From contig NZ_RCNV01000007.1 of assembly GCF_003667275.1 (NCBI RefSeq), forward strand, positions 112,796 to 176,795: a stretch of DNA of 64,000 bases. The letters run 5' to 3'. Shown here in pieces: positions 54,098-62,717 of this stretch. The DNA is from Mesonia aquimarina (GTDB taxonomy: Bacteria > Bacteroidota > Bacteroidia > Flavobacteriales > Flavobacteriaceae). The notes beneath the pieces were generated by a model that was not told where the DNA came from, did no database searches, and saw nothing but the letters and a program-made list of their open reading frames with translations. The position numbers and the translations under genes are program-made. The first letter of the stretch is position 1. Each line of letters starts with the position of its first letter.

Positions 54098-55684
54098 TTA
54101 AAATTCTGATGTAAAATGGAATTTTATACTCGGGTATTTTTGCTGTGTCATTTGCAATGAAAATTGAGAATCGGCTAAAAAGACTAGTTGTCCACGTTTG
54201 TCTTTTGCTAGAAATTTCGCTTTTACACGTTTAAAATCTTTAAATTCTTCACTTTTTTCATCTTCTGGTTCTATCCAACAGGCTTTATGAACATTTAAAT
54301 TTTCGTAGGTACATTTTGCACCATATTCGTGTTCTAATCGGTATTGAATTACTTCATATTGTAAAGCCCCAACGGTTCCGATTATTTTACGATTATTCAA
54401 TTCCAGTCGAAATAATTGCGCTACACCTTCATCCATCAATTGATCGATTCCTTTTTCCAATTGTTTAGATTTCATTGGATCAGCATTGTTGATGTATCTA
54501 AAATGTTCGGGTGAAAAACTTGGAATTCCGCGGTAATTAATTTCTTCACCTTCGGTTAAAGTATCACCAATTTTAAAATTTCCGGTGTCATGCAAACCAA
54601 CAATATCGCCGGGATAAGAAACATCTACAATTTCTTTCTTTTCAGCAAAAAAAGCGTTCGGACTGCTAAATCTTAATTTTTTATTATGACGCACGTGTAA
54701 ATACGGTACATTTCGTTCAAATTTCCCCGATACAATTTTTACGAATGCTAAACGATCGCGGTGCTTAGGATCCATATTAGCGTGAATTTTAAACACAAAT
54801 CCGGTAAATTTTTCTTCTGTCGGTTGTACAGTTCGTTCTTCACTTTCTTTAGGAAGTGGAGTAGGAGCAATGCTTACAAAGCAATCTAGCAATTCGCGAA
54901 CGCCAAAATTATTTAAGGCAGAACCAAAAAATACGGGTTGCAAATGTCCTTCTTTATAGGCTTTCTGATCGAATTCCGGATAAACGCCTTGTGCCAATTC
55001 TACTTCTTCCCGTAAATTATTAGCTGCATCAGAACCAATTAATTCATCTAAATCTGGCGTGTTTAAATCAGTAATTTCAATAGTTTCTTCAATATCTTTT
55101 CGCGGATCACCCGTAAAAAGATTTACGTTTTGTTCCCAAATATTGTAAATTCCTTTAAAATCATATCCCATTCCAATTGGATAGCTTAACGGCGTAACTT
55201 TAAGATTTAGTTTTTGTTCAATTTCATCTAATAGATCAAATGCATCTTTTCCTTCCCGATCTAATTTATTGATAAAAACAATCATCGGGATGTTTCGCAT
55301 TCTACAAACTTCAACTAATTTTTCAGTTTGTTCCTCAACACCCTTAGCAACATCAATAACCACAATCACACTATCAACAGCTGTTAACGTTCTAAAAGTA
55401 TCTTCAGCAAAATCCTTGTGACCGGGCGTGTCTAAAATATTTATTTTTATGTCTTTATATTCAAAACCAAGAACAGAAGTAGCTACAGAAATACCACGTT
55501 GGCGTTCAATTTCCATAAAATCACTCGTAGCTCCTTTTTTAACTTTATTAGATTTAACAGCGCCTGCTTCTTGAATAGCACCTCCAAATAATAATAATTT
55601 TTCTGTCAAAGTTGTTTTTCCGGCATCGGGGTGAGAAACAATACCGAAGGTTCTTCTTTTGTTTATTTCGTCTTTCAATTTCAT
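54098..55684 (-). CDS. prfC: Peptide chain release factor 3
   Basis: A 528-residue GTPase that removes RF1/RF2 from the ribosome after peptide release. GTPase motifs are SHPDAGKTTLTEKL (about 17-30), the switch I region with RQRGISVATSV, DTPGHKDFAEDT and NKLDREG. The RF3-specific domains II and III follow (GFVFKIHANMDPKHRDRLAF, YRGIPSFSPEHFR). Length is normal for the family. No neighbour is obviously co-transcribed. Confidence 0.96.
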   Translation of the reverse strand: MKLKDEINKRRTFGIVSHPDAGKTTLTEKLLLFGGAIQEAGAVKSNKVKKGATSDFMEIERQRGISVATSVLGFEYKDIKINILDTPGHKDFAEDTFRTLTAVDSVIVVIDVAKGVEEQTEKLVEVCRMRNIPMIVFINKLDREGKDAFDLLDEIEQKLNLKVTPLSYPIGMGYDFKGIYNIWEQNVNLFTGDPRKDIEETIEITDLNTPDLDELIGSDAANNLREEVELAQGVYPEFDQKAYKEGHLQPVFFGSALNNFGVRELLDCFVSIAPTPLPKESEERTVQPTEEKFTGFVFKIHANMDPKHRDRLAFVKIVSGKFERNVPYLHVRHNKKLRFSSPNAFFAEKKEIVDVSYPGDIVGLHDTGNFKIGDTLTEGEEINYRGIPSFSPEHFRYINNADPMKSKQLEKGIDQLMDEGVAQLFRLELNNRKIIGTVGALQYEVIQYRLEHEYGAKCTYENLNVHKACWIEPEDEKSEEFKDFKRVKAKFLAKDKRGQLVFLADSQFSLQMTQQKYPSIKFHFTSEF

Positions 55685-55794
55685 TTTGCAAATGTATTCT
55701 TTTTAAGAGCTTGTTCAAAGTTTTCAAGTTGAAGTCTCTACAGAAATTTTATAGGATGTGTGCTTTAATTTCTAGCTAATACCTCCCTTTTTTG

Positions 55795-55802
55795 TACTTT
55801 TG
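55795..55802 (+). promoter_or_regulatory. -7 box of idi, nearly leaderless
   Basis: TACTTTTG ends six bases before the idi ATG at 55809, so the transcript would start almost at the start codon. No TTG at the ideal -33 distance. Confidence 0.5.
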
Positions 55803-55808
55803 ATTTCT

Positions 55809-56321
55809 ATGAAAGAAAAAGTTATTCTTGTTAATGAAAAAGATGAGCAAATTGGCTTGATGGAAAAGATTGAAGCCCACGAAAAAGCTTTGCTCCACCG
55901 TGCATTTTCTGTATTTGTTTATAATGAAAAAGGCGAAATGATGTTGCAACAACGTGCTTTGGGCAAATATCATTCTCCGGGTTTATGGACCAATACTTGT
56001 TGTAGCCATCAACGTGAAAATGAATCTAATATTGAAGCCGGCAAAAGACGCTTGATGGAAGAAATGGGTTTTACGACAGATTTAGAAGAAACCATTTCGT
56101 TTATTTATAAAGCTCCTTTTGAAAATGGTTTAAGTGAACATGAATTTGACTATATTTTAGTGGGTAATTTTGAAGATGATCCTAAGCCAAACCCTGATGA
56201 AGTTGCCGATTGGAAATGGATGCACCCGGAAGAGGTAAAAAAAGATCTTGAAGAAAATCCGGATAATTATACAGCTTGGTTTAAAATTATTTTTGATAGA
56301 CATTACCAGACAATTTCCTAA
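55809..56321 (+). CDS. idi: Isopentenyl-diphosphate delta-isomerase, type I
   Basis: A 170-residue Nudix-fold enzyme interconverting IPP and DMAPP. Motifs are ALGKYHSPGLWTNTCCSHQ (active-site Cys and metal-binding His), the Nudix-like AGKRRLMEEMGF and LSEHEFDYILVG with the catalytic Glu. Start ATG at 55809 is preferred over an upstream TTG three codons earlier. It heads a unit with a PTPS-family gene after 2 bases and a peroxiredoxin. Confidence 0.95.
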   Translation: MKEKVILVNEKDEQIGLMEKIEAHEKALLHRAFSVFVYNEKGEMMLQQRALGKYHSPGLWTNTCCSHQRENESNIEAGKRRLMEEMGFTTDLEETISFIYKAPFENGLSEHEFDYILVGNFEDDPKPNPDEVADWKWMHPEEVKKDLEENPDNYTAWFKIIFDRHYQTIS

Positions 56322-56323
56322 AT

Positions 56324-56737
56324 ATGGCTAAAAAAGTAACGGTTCATAGAAAGGCTCATTTTAATGCGGCACACCGTTTGTATAGAAAAGATTGGGATGA
56401 TAATAAAAATAAAGCCGTTTTTGGGAAATGTAGCAATCCAAATTTTCACGGTCATAATTACGAGCTGATTGTTTCGGTTACTGGAGAAATTGATCCAGAA
56501 ACCGGTTTTGTGATAGATATGAAGTTTTTAAAAGAATTAATTGCTGATGAAATTGAAACAGCTTTTGATCATAAAAACTTAAATATAGAAGTTGAAGCTT
56601 TTAAAAATCTCAATCCTACAGCTGAAAATATTTCGGTTGTAATTTGGGAAAAATTAAGAAAAAAATTGGATTCAGGATTAGCCTTAGAAATTACTTTATA
56701 CGAAACCCCAAGAAATTTTGTAACCTATAGCGGATAA
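56324..56737 (+). CDS. 6-pyruvoyl-tetrahydropterin synthase / QueD family
   Basis: A 137-residue enzyme. Zinc ligands are in KAHFNAAHRL and FHGHNYEL; the catalytic Cys lies in FGKCSNPNFHGHNY (about residues 43-58), and the DHKNLN block completes the active site. The CxNPxxHGHN spacing resembles true PTPS, while QueD of Escherichia has a shorter CRHxHGHS motif, so either a pterin or a queuosine-precursor role is possible. It is flanked by idi and a peroxiredoxin in a compact unit. Confidence 0.9.
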   Translation: MAKKVTVHRKAHFNAAHRLYRKDWDDNKNKAVFGKCSNPNFHGHNYELIVSVTGEIDPETGFVIDMKFLKELIADEIETAFDHKNLNIEVEAFKNLNPTAENISVVIWEKLRKKLDSGLALEITLYETPRNFVTYSG

Positions 56738-56738
56738 T

Positions 56739-57200
56739 ATGAAATTAGAAGTTGGAGATAGAATACCGAGTTTTACTTTAACAGATCATCATGGAAACAT
56801 TTTTAAATCTGACCTAAGGCTGGGAGAAAAAATATGGGTAATTTATTTTTATCCTAAAAACTTTACACCCGGCTGCACAAAAGAAGCATGTAGTTTTAGA
56901 GATCATTATAAAGAGTTTCAGAGATTAGGTGCAGAGGTAATTGGTATTAGTTCAGATTCGGTAGAATCTCACCAAAAATTTAGTGAAAAATATGATTTAC
57001 CGTTTACATTTCTTTCAGATCCTACAGAAGATATCCGTCAGAAATTTGGAGTAAAAGGACATTTGTTAGGGATAATTCCTGGTAGAGATACTTTTGTTAT
57101 TGATAAAGACGGTATTGTTCAATTTAAGTTTCATAACTTGAGTTCTGCGGAACATATGCAAAAAGCATTAGATAAAGTTAAGGAACTGCAAGCTGAATAA
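56739..57200 (+). CDS. bcp: Peroxiredoxin, Bcp/PrxQ type
   Basis: A 153-residue thiol peroxidase. The active site is YPKNFTPGCTKEACSFRDHY (about 42-61), with peroxidatic and resolving Cys five positions apart as in Bcp. It reduces H2O2 and organic peroxides with thioredoxin. Its ATG is 1 base after the PTPS stop codon, so it is translated from the same mRNA. Confidence 0.94.
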   Translation: MKLEVGDRIPSFTLTDHHGNIFKSDLRLGEKIWVIYFYPKNFTPGCTKEACSFRDHYKEFQRLGAEVIGISSDSVESHQKFSEKYDLPFTFLSDPTEDIRQKFGVKGHLLGIIPGRDTFVIDKDGIVQFKFHNLSSAEHMQKALDKVKELQAE

Positions 57201-57240
57201 AGGTCTAATTTATTTCTATTAATACTTTTATTTTTTAGCA

Positions 57241-57290
57241 TTTACTACTAAATTTTGGTGTAATTTTGCGGCATAAATTTTAGTAGTAAA
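57241..57290. promoter_or_regulatory. Inverted repeat around a promoter, candidate operator
   Basis: TTTACTACTAAA (57241-57252) and its exact complement TTTAGTAGTAAA (57279-57290) flank TAATTTTG (57261-57268), a -7 box. The left arm is upstream of the expected transcript start, so the repeat is more likely a protein-binding site than an RNA hairpin. Confidence 0.55.
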
Positions 57291-57293
57291 ACT

Positions 57294-57560
57294 ATGGCAA
57301 GTATTAAGCATTTAAAAAGAGATTTAAATTATGTAATGGGCGATATTATTGAAGCCGCTTACATTCATCAGATGGCAAATCCCAAAGCCGATCCTAAGAC
57401 TATTGATCAGATTGTAGATGAAGCAGTAGTTACTTATGATGAAATGATTGTTAAAATTAACGATCGTTCTCAAGAAAATAGAGGGCAATATCTTAAGCAA
57501 GTAAATAAAGAGTTAGAGCAAAAAGCAACTACTTTAATTGAAAAGTTGAATACGCTTTAA
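57294..57560 (+). CDS. Small conserved helical protein
   Basis: An 88-residue soluble, acidic and mostly helical protein (MASIKHLKRDLNYVMGDIIE at the start, KELEQKATTLIEKLNTL at the end). It has no signal peptide, membrane segment or catalytic motif, and looks like a conserved flavobacterial protein of unknown function. It stands alone behind a promoter flanked by a perfect 12-base inverted repeat and is followed by a strong terminator, so it is an independently regulated single gene. Confidence 0.75.
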   Translation: MASIKHLKRDLNYVMGDIIEAAYIHQMANPKADPKTIDQIVDEAVVTYDEMIVKINDRSQENRGQYLKQVNKELEQKATTLIEKLNTL

Positions 57561-57580
57561 GAAATCGACAATGATTTTAT

Positions 57581-57609
57581 AAACCCATAGAATTTCTATG
57601 GGTTTTTTT
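57581..57609 (+). terminator. Intrinsic terminator after the small helical-protein gene
   Basis: Stem AAACCCATAG with CTATGGGTTT around an AATTT-type loop, followed by T residues. Confidence 0.9.
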
Positions 57610-57655
57610 ATGTCAAAAAAATAGTTCAACTTTAAGTGTTATTTTTCTTTTGGAT

Positions 57656-58561
57656 ATGATTAAAAAAAATGTATTTCTTTTACTTTTAATTTTCCTGTTT
57701 CAACTTAAAAGTTTTGCACAAACAATTGAAGGTTTTGTTACTGACGAAAAAGGTTTTAAACTGCCTTTTGTAAATTTACTTGTACAAAATACGAAGCATG
57801 GTACAGCAACAAATCAGAAAGGTTTTTACTCTTTAGATATTTCAAATTTTGCTACTGATACTTTATTGGTTTCTTTTTTAGGATATAAAAAAGAACTTTT
57901 AGCTCTACATGAATTTAAAGCAGATAGCGTTTACACTTTCAATATTACATTAAAAGCTAATGAGGAAATTTTATCTTCTGTAATTGTGAAAAATAGAGAA
58001 GTAAAATTTGGTTGGCGGCAGCATATCATTGGAAGGAAAAGAAAAGGTGGCTTTGTAGTATCTAACCCGTTTGGTCATGAAACGATTACATTATTGAAAA
58101 ATGGAAAAGGACGATTAGGTAAATTGGAAGCGTTGATTTTAAAGTTTAAGAAAAGAGAGACCAATATTTATAAAAGTTTTGGAGCTTATTACAGAATTAA
58201 ATTTTATCGTTATGATGAAATAAACAAAAAACCGGGAGCAGTTTTATCGGAAAAATCAATTTTATTAAAACCAGAAAATAAAAATCAACGTACAAAAATT
58301 GATTTAGCTGAATACAATATTTTATTTCCTAAAAGCGGAATTTGTGTAGGTATTGAAACCATAAACCCTAATGAACAATTACCCGAAAATAATATGTATG
58401 TTACAACACCAAATTTATTATGGACACACGATAAAAAAAGTTTAAGTTGGACAAGCTTTAGAGGAGGTGAAAAGCATAAAATAGTGCGGACCTCTGAATT
58501 TAAAAAAGGATTCTACCAAAATCCTTTTGTTAAAATTAAAGTGGTATTTGCTAAAGGATAA
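57656..58561 (+). CDS. Secreted protein with carboxypeptidase-regulatory-like domain
   Basis: A 301-residue protein with a signal peptide (MIKKNVFLLLLIFLFQLKSFAQ) and an N-terminal carboxypeptidase-regulatory-like beta-sandwich (about 23-105: TIEGFVTDEKGFKLPFVNLLV, TNQKGFYSLDI, LLVSFLGYKKELL). The C-terminal 190 residues are basic and of unknown type, without a TonB plug or barrel. The start ATG at 57656 follows an alternative TTG. It is convergent with the DUF4369 gene, with 3 bases between the stops. Confidence 0.8.
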   Translation: MIKKNVFLLLLIFLFQLKSFAQTIEGFVTDEKGFKLPFVNLLVQNTKHGTATNQKGFYSLDISNFATDTLLVSFLGYKKELLALHEFKADSVYTFNITLKANEEILSSVIVKNREVKFGWRQHIIGRKRKGGFVVSNPFGHETITLLKNGKGRLGKLEALILKFKKRETNIYKSFGAYYRIKFYRYDEINKKPGAVLSEKSILLKPENKNQRTKIDLAEYNILFPKSGICVGIETINPNEQLPENNMYVTTPNLLWTHDKKSLSWTSFRGGEKHKIVRTSEFKKGFYQNPFVKIKVVFAKG

Positions 58562-58564
58562 TAA

Positions 58565-59299
58565 TTATTTATTTTGTTTTTCTACTTTCTTGTCAAGCTT
58601 GTTTAGTTTTTTTCGCTCTTTTAAAAGATCTTTTAATTCTTTCCCGTATTTAGATTTTCTTATTTCTTTTGGTAAAGAATTATAAACGGTATCTAGGTAT
58701 TTTACGTTAGCATCAAAAACCTCGCGAATTGTAATGTACGGAGCAATTTCATAATTTTTATTAGTGATAGCGAAATTAATAGTATATAAGTATTTTCGCT
58801 TTAATAATTGATCATACTTTTTATTTACCGCTAATATTTCGTCTTCGTTTTCTTTTTGTTGCGCTTCAAAATCTTCCTTGATCAAGTCTAAATGTTGATT
58901 GTTGAAACGCTTTATAATTCCATTATATTCATTTAGTTTTTCTTGATTTTTAGAGCCGTTAATAGTAGCATCTGTAGTGAAGTTTTTTAAACTCGTATTG
59001 ATTTGCATTTCGCCTTTTTCAGCAAAAAACTCAATGATATCATCATTTCGCTGCCCATCAACTTTGTCGAGGTATAAAAATAAAATTTCCGGCTCTTTCA
59101 AATTTGTTTGTAATGTAAAATCGCTATCGCCGCTAATTTCAAGAGAATCTACATCTTCTACAATCGTGTCGTTTAAACGTTGTAAATATAAAGTTCCTTT
59201 TTTTAGTCCGTCAACATTTCCGGTTAGCGTAAAGTTAGCTTCTTTACCACAAGAAATAAGGCAAAAGCAAGCGAGTATTAATAATGATATTTTTTTCAT
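58565..59299 (-). CDS. DUF4369 lipoprotein
   Basis: A 244-residue lipoprotein (MKKISLLILACFCLISCGKE, Cys 17). Residues about 21-115 (FTLTGNVDGLKKGTLYLQRL, DTIVEDVDSLEI, EPEILFLYLDKVDG) form the DUF4369 domain usually found at the N-terminus of flavobacterial thioredoxin-like lipoproteins. Here the thioredoxin domain is absent, and a charged coiled-coil tail (KELKDLLKERKKLNKLDKK) follows instead. The internal ATG at 59299 was chosen for the signal peptide. Confidence 0.82.
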   Translation of the reverse strand: MKKISLLILACFCLISCGKEANFTLTGNVDGLKKGTLYLQRLNDTIVEDVDSLEISGDSDFTLQTNLKEPEILFLYLDKVDGQRNDDIIEFFAEKGEMQINTSLKNFTTDATINGSKNQEKLNEYNGIIKRFNNQHLDLIKEDFEAQQKENEDEILAVNKKYDQLLKRKYLYTINFAITNKNYEIAPYITIREVFDANVKYLDTVYNSLPKEIRKSKYGKELKDLLKERKKLNKLDKKVEKQNK

Positions 59300-59346
59300 A
59301 GAGTAAAAGTGAGAATACAAAGATGAGTTTTTTTAGCTTAATTTTT

Positions 59347-60612
59347 CTAGCTTCCTGAAGCTATTTGCATTAAAATAGCGCAAGCATATGCAGACCAAGT
59401 TCCTACTACATAACCTAAAACCGCTAATAATACGCCAACTGTAGTAAGCGATGGGTGAAATGCAGATGCAACCACAGGTGCAGAAGCTGCCCCGCCAACA
59501 TTGGCTTGACTTCCTACGGCTAAGAAAAAATAAGGAGCTTTAATTAATTTGGCTACTAAAATGAGTAAACCAGCGTGAATAGACATCCAAACTAAACCAA
59601 TGGCAATTAAACCTGGATTATCAAAAATCATGGTTAAATCCATTTTCATACCAATTGTAGCTACCAAAATGTAAATAAAAACACTTCCTAATTTGCTGGC
59701 ACCAGCACCTTCATATTTTCTGGCTTTTGTAAATGATAATAAAATTCCGATAAAGGTAGCAATAGTAATCATCCAAAAGAACGTAGATGTAAAGGACGCC
59801 AACGCGGAAGATTTATCGTTAAAAACTTCAAAATTACTGGTAAGAAAAGCTGAAATACCATCGGCTCCCCAATGTGCAATTCCTGTAGCACCTAAGCCAA
59901 TTCCTAACATAATCATATAATCGTTAAGCGTAGGTTTTTTGGAAATACTTTCGGTATAATCTGAAACTTTATTTTTTAAACTGGTAATTGCAGAAGAATC
60001 AGCTTTTAGCCATTTGTCAATAGCTTTTGTTCTTCCAATGCCAAGTAAAATTATAGCCATCCAAAGATTAGCGACAACAATATCTACGAAAACCATTCCG
60101 CCATATTTTTCAGGATTATATTTAAAAATTTCTAGCATAGCAGCTTGATTTGCGCCGCCACCAATCCAACTACCGGCAAGTGTTGCTAAACCACGCCAAG
60201 TAGCATCTGGTCCTGCACCACCTACAGTTTCAGGAGAAAAGACAGAAATAATTAATATGGCTAAGGGTCCGCCGATGACAATACCAACTGTTCCTGTAAA
60301 GAACATAATAAGCGCTTTTGGACCTAAATTAAAAATTGCTTTTAAGTCAATACTCAAAGTCATTAGAACCAAAGAAGCCGGTAATAGATATCGGCTAGCA
60401 ACAAAATAAAGTTGCGAATTTTCTGTGCTAATAACTCCGGTAGAATTTAAAATTGCCGGAAGTAAATAACACATTAGTAATGCGGGAACAAATTTGTAGA
60501 ACTTTTTCCAAAAACCTTTTTTGATTGATGAAGTATAAAATACAAAGGCTAATAAAATCATTAAAAGCCCAAAAACAATTGCGTCGTTATTAAAGTAAGC
60601 TGTGTTTTCCAT
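59347..60612 (-). CDS. DUF819 family membrane transporter
   Basis: A 421-residue protein with about 11-12 membrane helices. Gly/Ala-rich signature segments are GSWIGGGANQAAML (about 149-162) and VGSQANVGGAASAPVVASAFHPSLTTVGVLLAVLGYVVGTWSAYACAILM near the C-terminus, typical of DUF819 (YjcL-like) transporters. The substrate is unknown. It overlaps no gene but follows the HAD phosphatase by 5 bases, so both belong to one transcript. Confidence 0.9.
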   Translation of the reverse strand: MENTAYFNNDAIVFGLLMILLAFVFYTSSIKKGFWKKFYKFVPALLMCYLLPAILNSTGVISTENSQLYFVASRYLLPASLVLMTLSIDLKAIFNLGPKALIMFFTGTVGIVIGGPLAILIISVFSPETVGGAGPDATWRGLATLAGSWIGGGANQAAMLEIFKYNPEKYGGMVFVDIVVANLWMAIILLGIGRTKAIDKWLKADSSAITSLKNKVSDYTESISKKPTLNDYMIMLGIGLGATGIAHWGADGISAFLTSNFEVFNDKSSALASFTSTFFWMITIATFIGILLSFTKARKYEGAGASKLGSVFIYILVATIGMKMDLTMIFDNPGLIAIGLVWMSIHAGLLILVAKLIKAPYFFLAVGSQANVGGAASAPVVASAFHPSLTTVGVLLAVLGYVVGTWSAYACAILMQIASGS

Positions 60613-60617
60613 AATGT

Positions 60618-61427
60618 TTAGGCGTTAAAAAGTTGATGTAAACTATTTGCTACTCCGTTGTCTATACTTTTATCAGTAATTTTATTGGCCACTTTTTTTA
60701 CTTCATCTCTGGCGTTTCCAACAGCAACTCCCATTCCTACACCGTTTATCATTTCAACATCATTATAATTATCTCCAAAAGCAACACTTTCTTCTAAGGA
60801 TAAATTAAAATGATTTTCTAATAAAAGATTTATAGCGGTAAGTTTAGAAATATTTTTGTTGGCTATTTCTATATAAGTTGGTTTAGATCGATATAAATGT
60901 AACTGATCTCCGTATTTTTCTTGTAGGTGATTGTACATTTTTTCAACATCATCTTCTTCACCCATACACATAATTTTATGTGCGCCAACTTCTTTTTTAT
61001 TCCAGCTATCAATTACTTGATTAATATGTGTGATACTTGGTGTTACTTTAGTGTTGTTGGCTTCTCGTTTTGCCCAATAATCGTGTTCGGGCACGTGCCA
61101 TTCATCTGCGTGATATAAACTTAAATGAACTTTTGTTTGCTGATTAAAATCGGCAATACTTTTTATGGTATCAACTTCTATAGCTGTTGAACTGATCACT
61201 TCATTATCTACCAAAACATAACCGCCATTATAGCAAATAATGGGTTGATTTTCTATACCTAATTGCTTTTGTAGGTGAAACATTGCCGAAGGCATTCTGG
61301 CAGAAATTAACACAAAAGGAATTTCCTCTTTAAATTGCTGAATTGCTTTTATAGTTTCTGGTGACAATTCGCGCTCTTTATTTAATAAAGTGCCATCTAT
61401 ATCTGAGAATACAATTTTGTAGTCCAT
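60618..61427 (-). CDS. Cof-type HAD phosphatase
   Basis: A 269-residue HAD hydrolase. Motif I is FSDIDGTLLN (about 7-16; Asp nucleophile and acid), motif II VLISARM, and motifs III/IV include the Lys region and FGDNYNDVEMI near the C-terminus. The large C2B cap between motifs II and III makes it a Cof-type sugar- or cofactor-phosphate phosphatase. It lies 5 bases before the DUF819 transporter in the same unit. Substrate unknown. Confidence 0.92.
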   Translation of the reverse strand: MDYKIVFSDIDGTLLNKERELSPETIKAIQQFKEEIPFVLISARMPSAMFHLQKQLGIENQPIICYNGGYVLVDNEVISSTAIEVDTIKSIADFNQQTKVHLSLYHADEWHVPEHDYWAKREANNTKVTPSITHINQVIDSWNKKEVGAHKIMCMGEEDDVEKMYNHLQEKYGDQLHLYRSKPTYIEIANKNISKLTAINLLLENHFNLSLEESVAFGDNYNDVEMINGVGMGVAVGNARDEVKKVANKITDKSIDNGVANSLHQLFNA

Positions 61428-61477
61428 ATAATTTTCTTTAATTAGAATGGCAAATATAGAAATAATGAAAGGATAGC

Positions 61478-62410
61478 TTACTTTTTTATAAATGAACTAA
61501 TGCTTGAAACTAATTTTTCTGAAATTGGTAAATAAGCTTGATTGTAAGATTTTTGGTTGGTAATGTCATCATTTTCTTCAATAATCCTAAAAACGTGGTT
61601 CATGTTTTTAATTAAGATAAATTCAGCTTCCGGTTTAGCTTTTTTTAATATTTCAGCTTCAGAAGATTGCACTTGTAGATCTTCGCTTCCTTGAATAATC
61701 AACACAGGAATCGTTATTTTTTTTATTTCTTCAGCAGGATTATGAGCAATCCAACTAGCCATAAATTCTTGGGTTTCTGGCCTAAAAATAGAATGCAATG
61801 CGTCGTTATAATTTCTAGTACGCCCTTTTTCTTTTAATTGTTTAAAGGCAGATTTAGCATCTTCGGTTAAACCCGGCGCTTGTTTTTCTATTTGCTCAAT
61901 GAGTTGCTGATCTAACGATTGCCCCGCGCCGGCAATACTAATTAATTGATCTACTTTTTTTTCTTGCGCTGCTAGCAACGCTACAAGCGATCCTTGCCCG
62001 TGACCAATTAATATAAAATCAGAAAACTTGTTTGCTTTTTGAAAATGACTAATTGCAGAAATCGCATCAGTAACAAAATCTTCAAAACGAATGTCTTTTT
62101 CTTTTAGCTCTAATTTGTCGGCTTTTAAAATTCGCTTGTCATATCTAAAACTGGCAATATTATTTTTTGCCAAAGCTTGAGCCAATTTTTTTATGGCATC
62201 ATTTTTTGTCATTAATTGATTTCCATCTCTATCTGTTGGTCCTTGATCATTTATAAAAATAACGAGCGGAACAATTTCTGAATTTTTAGGCTCTAGTAAA
62301 GTACCTTCTACAAATTTATTGATGCGAATATCGTTGGCAATAAAATTATCCTGTGCATTTGTAGAAAAAACTGAACCAAAAACGATAAGTAAGATACATA
62401 AGGTACGCAT
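61478..62410 (-). CDS. Secreted alpha/beta hydrolase
   Basis: A 310-residue protein with a signal peptide (MRTLCILLIVFGSVFSTNAQ). The nucleophile elbow is LIGHGQGSLVAL (a G-x-G-x-G variant with Gln replacing the usual Ser). The acid Asp is in IQGSEDLQV and the His in NMNHVFRI. The usual Ser in the elbow is therefore not obvious, so activity should be treated with caution. It is secreted to the periplasm. The next gene upstream is the DUF2805 gene, 25 bases away. Confidence 0.8.
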   Translation of the reverse strand: MRTLCILLIVFGSVFSTNAQDNFIANDIRINKFVEGTLLEPKNSEIVPLVIFINDQGPTDRDGNQLMTKNDAIKKLAQALAKNNIASFRYDKRILKADKLELKEKDIRFEDFVTDAISAISHFQKANKFSDFILIGHGQGSLVALLAAQEKKVDQLISIAGAGQSLDQQLIEQIEKQAPGLTEDAKSAFKQLKEKGRTRNYNDALHSIFRPETQEFMASWIAHNPAEEIKKITIPVLIIQGSEDLQVQSSEAEILKKAKPEAEFILIKNMNHVFRIIEENDDITNQKSYNQAYLPISEKLVSSISSFIKK

Positions 62411-62435
62411 AGATGAATTTTTTGATGTAATTATT

Positions 62436-62717
62436 TTAACGTTTTGAAATTTTATTGTTAGAAATTGATTTTTGTCTAGTTGATTTAAAAGTAGAAACGT
62501 TTTGGCTTCTTAATTTCTTATGTTTTGTTTTTCTACCTTGTACTCGTTTTCTCCACAATCTAAAACTTGAAGATTTTAAATGAGTTTGCATAATTTTTAT
62601 GACTTCTTTTTCTGAAGTGCCAAACTGAAATTCAATTGCTTCAAAAGGGGTTCGGTCTTCCCAAGCCATTTCAATAATTCTGTCAATTTCTCGTGCTGTA
62701 AAATTTTTAGTATTCAT
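62436..62717 (-). CDS. DUF2805 / TIGR03643 family protein
   Basis: A 93-residue basic protein. The segment REIDRIIEMAWEDRTPFEAIEFQFGTSEKEVIKIMQ, then FRLWRKRVQGRKTKH, is diagnostic for the TIGR03643/DUF2805 family, a helix-turn-helix-like domain of unknown function. The C-terminal tail here (about residues 65-93) is longer and lysine-rich. Its start overlaps the stop of the AlkB-like gene by 4 bases. Confidence 0.88.
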   Translation of the reverse strand: MNTKNFTAREIDRIIEMAWEDRTPFEAIEFQFGTSEKEVIKIMQTHLKSSSFRLWRKRVQGRKTKHKKLRSQNVSTFKSTRQKSISNNKISKR

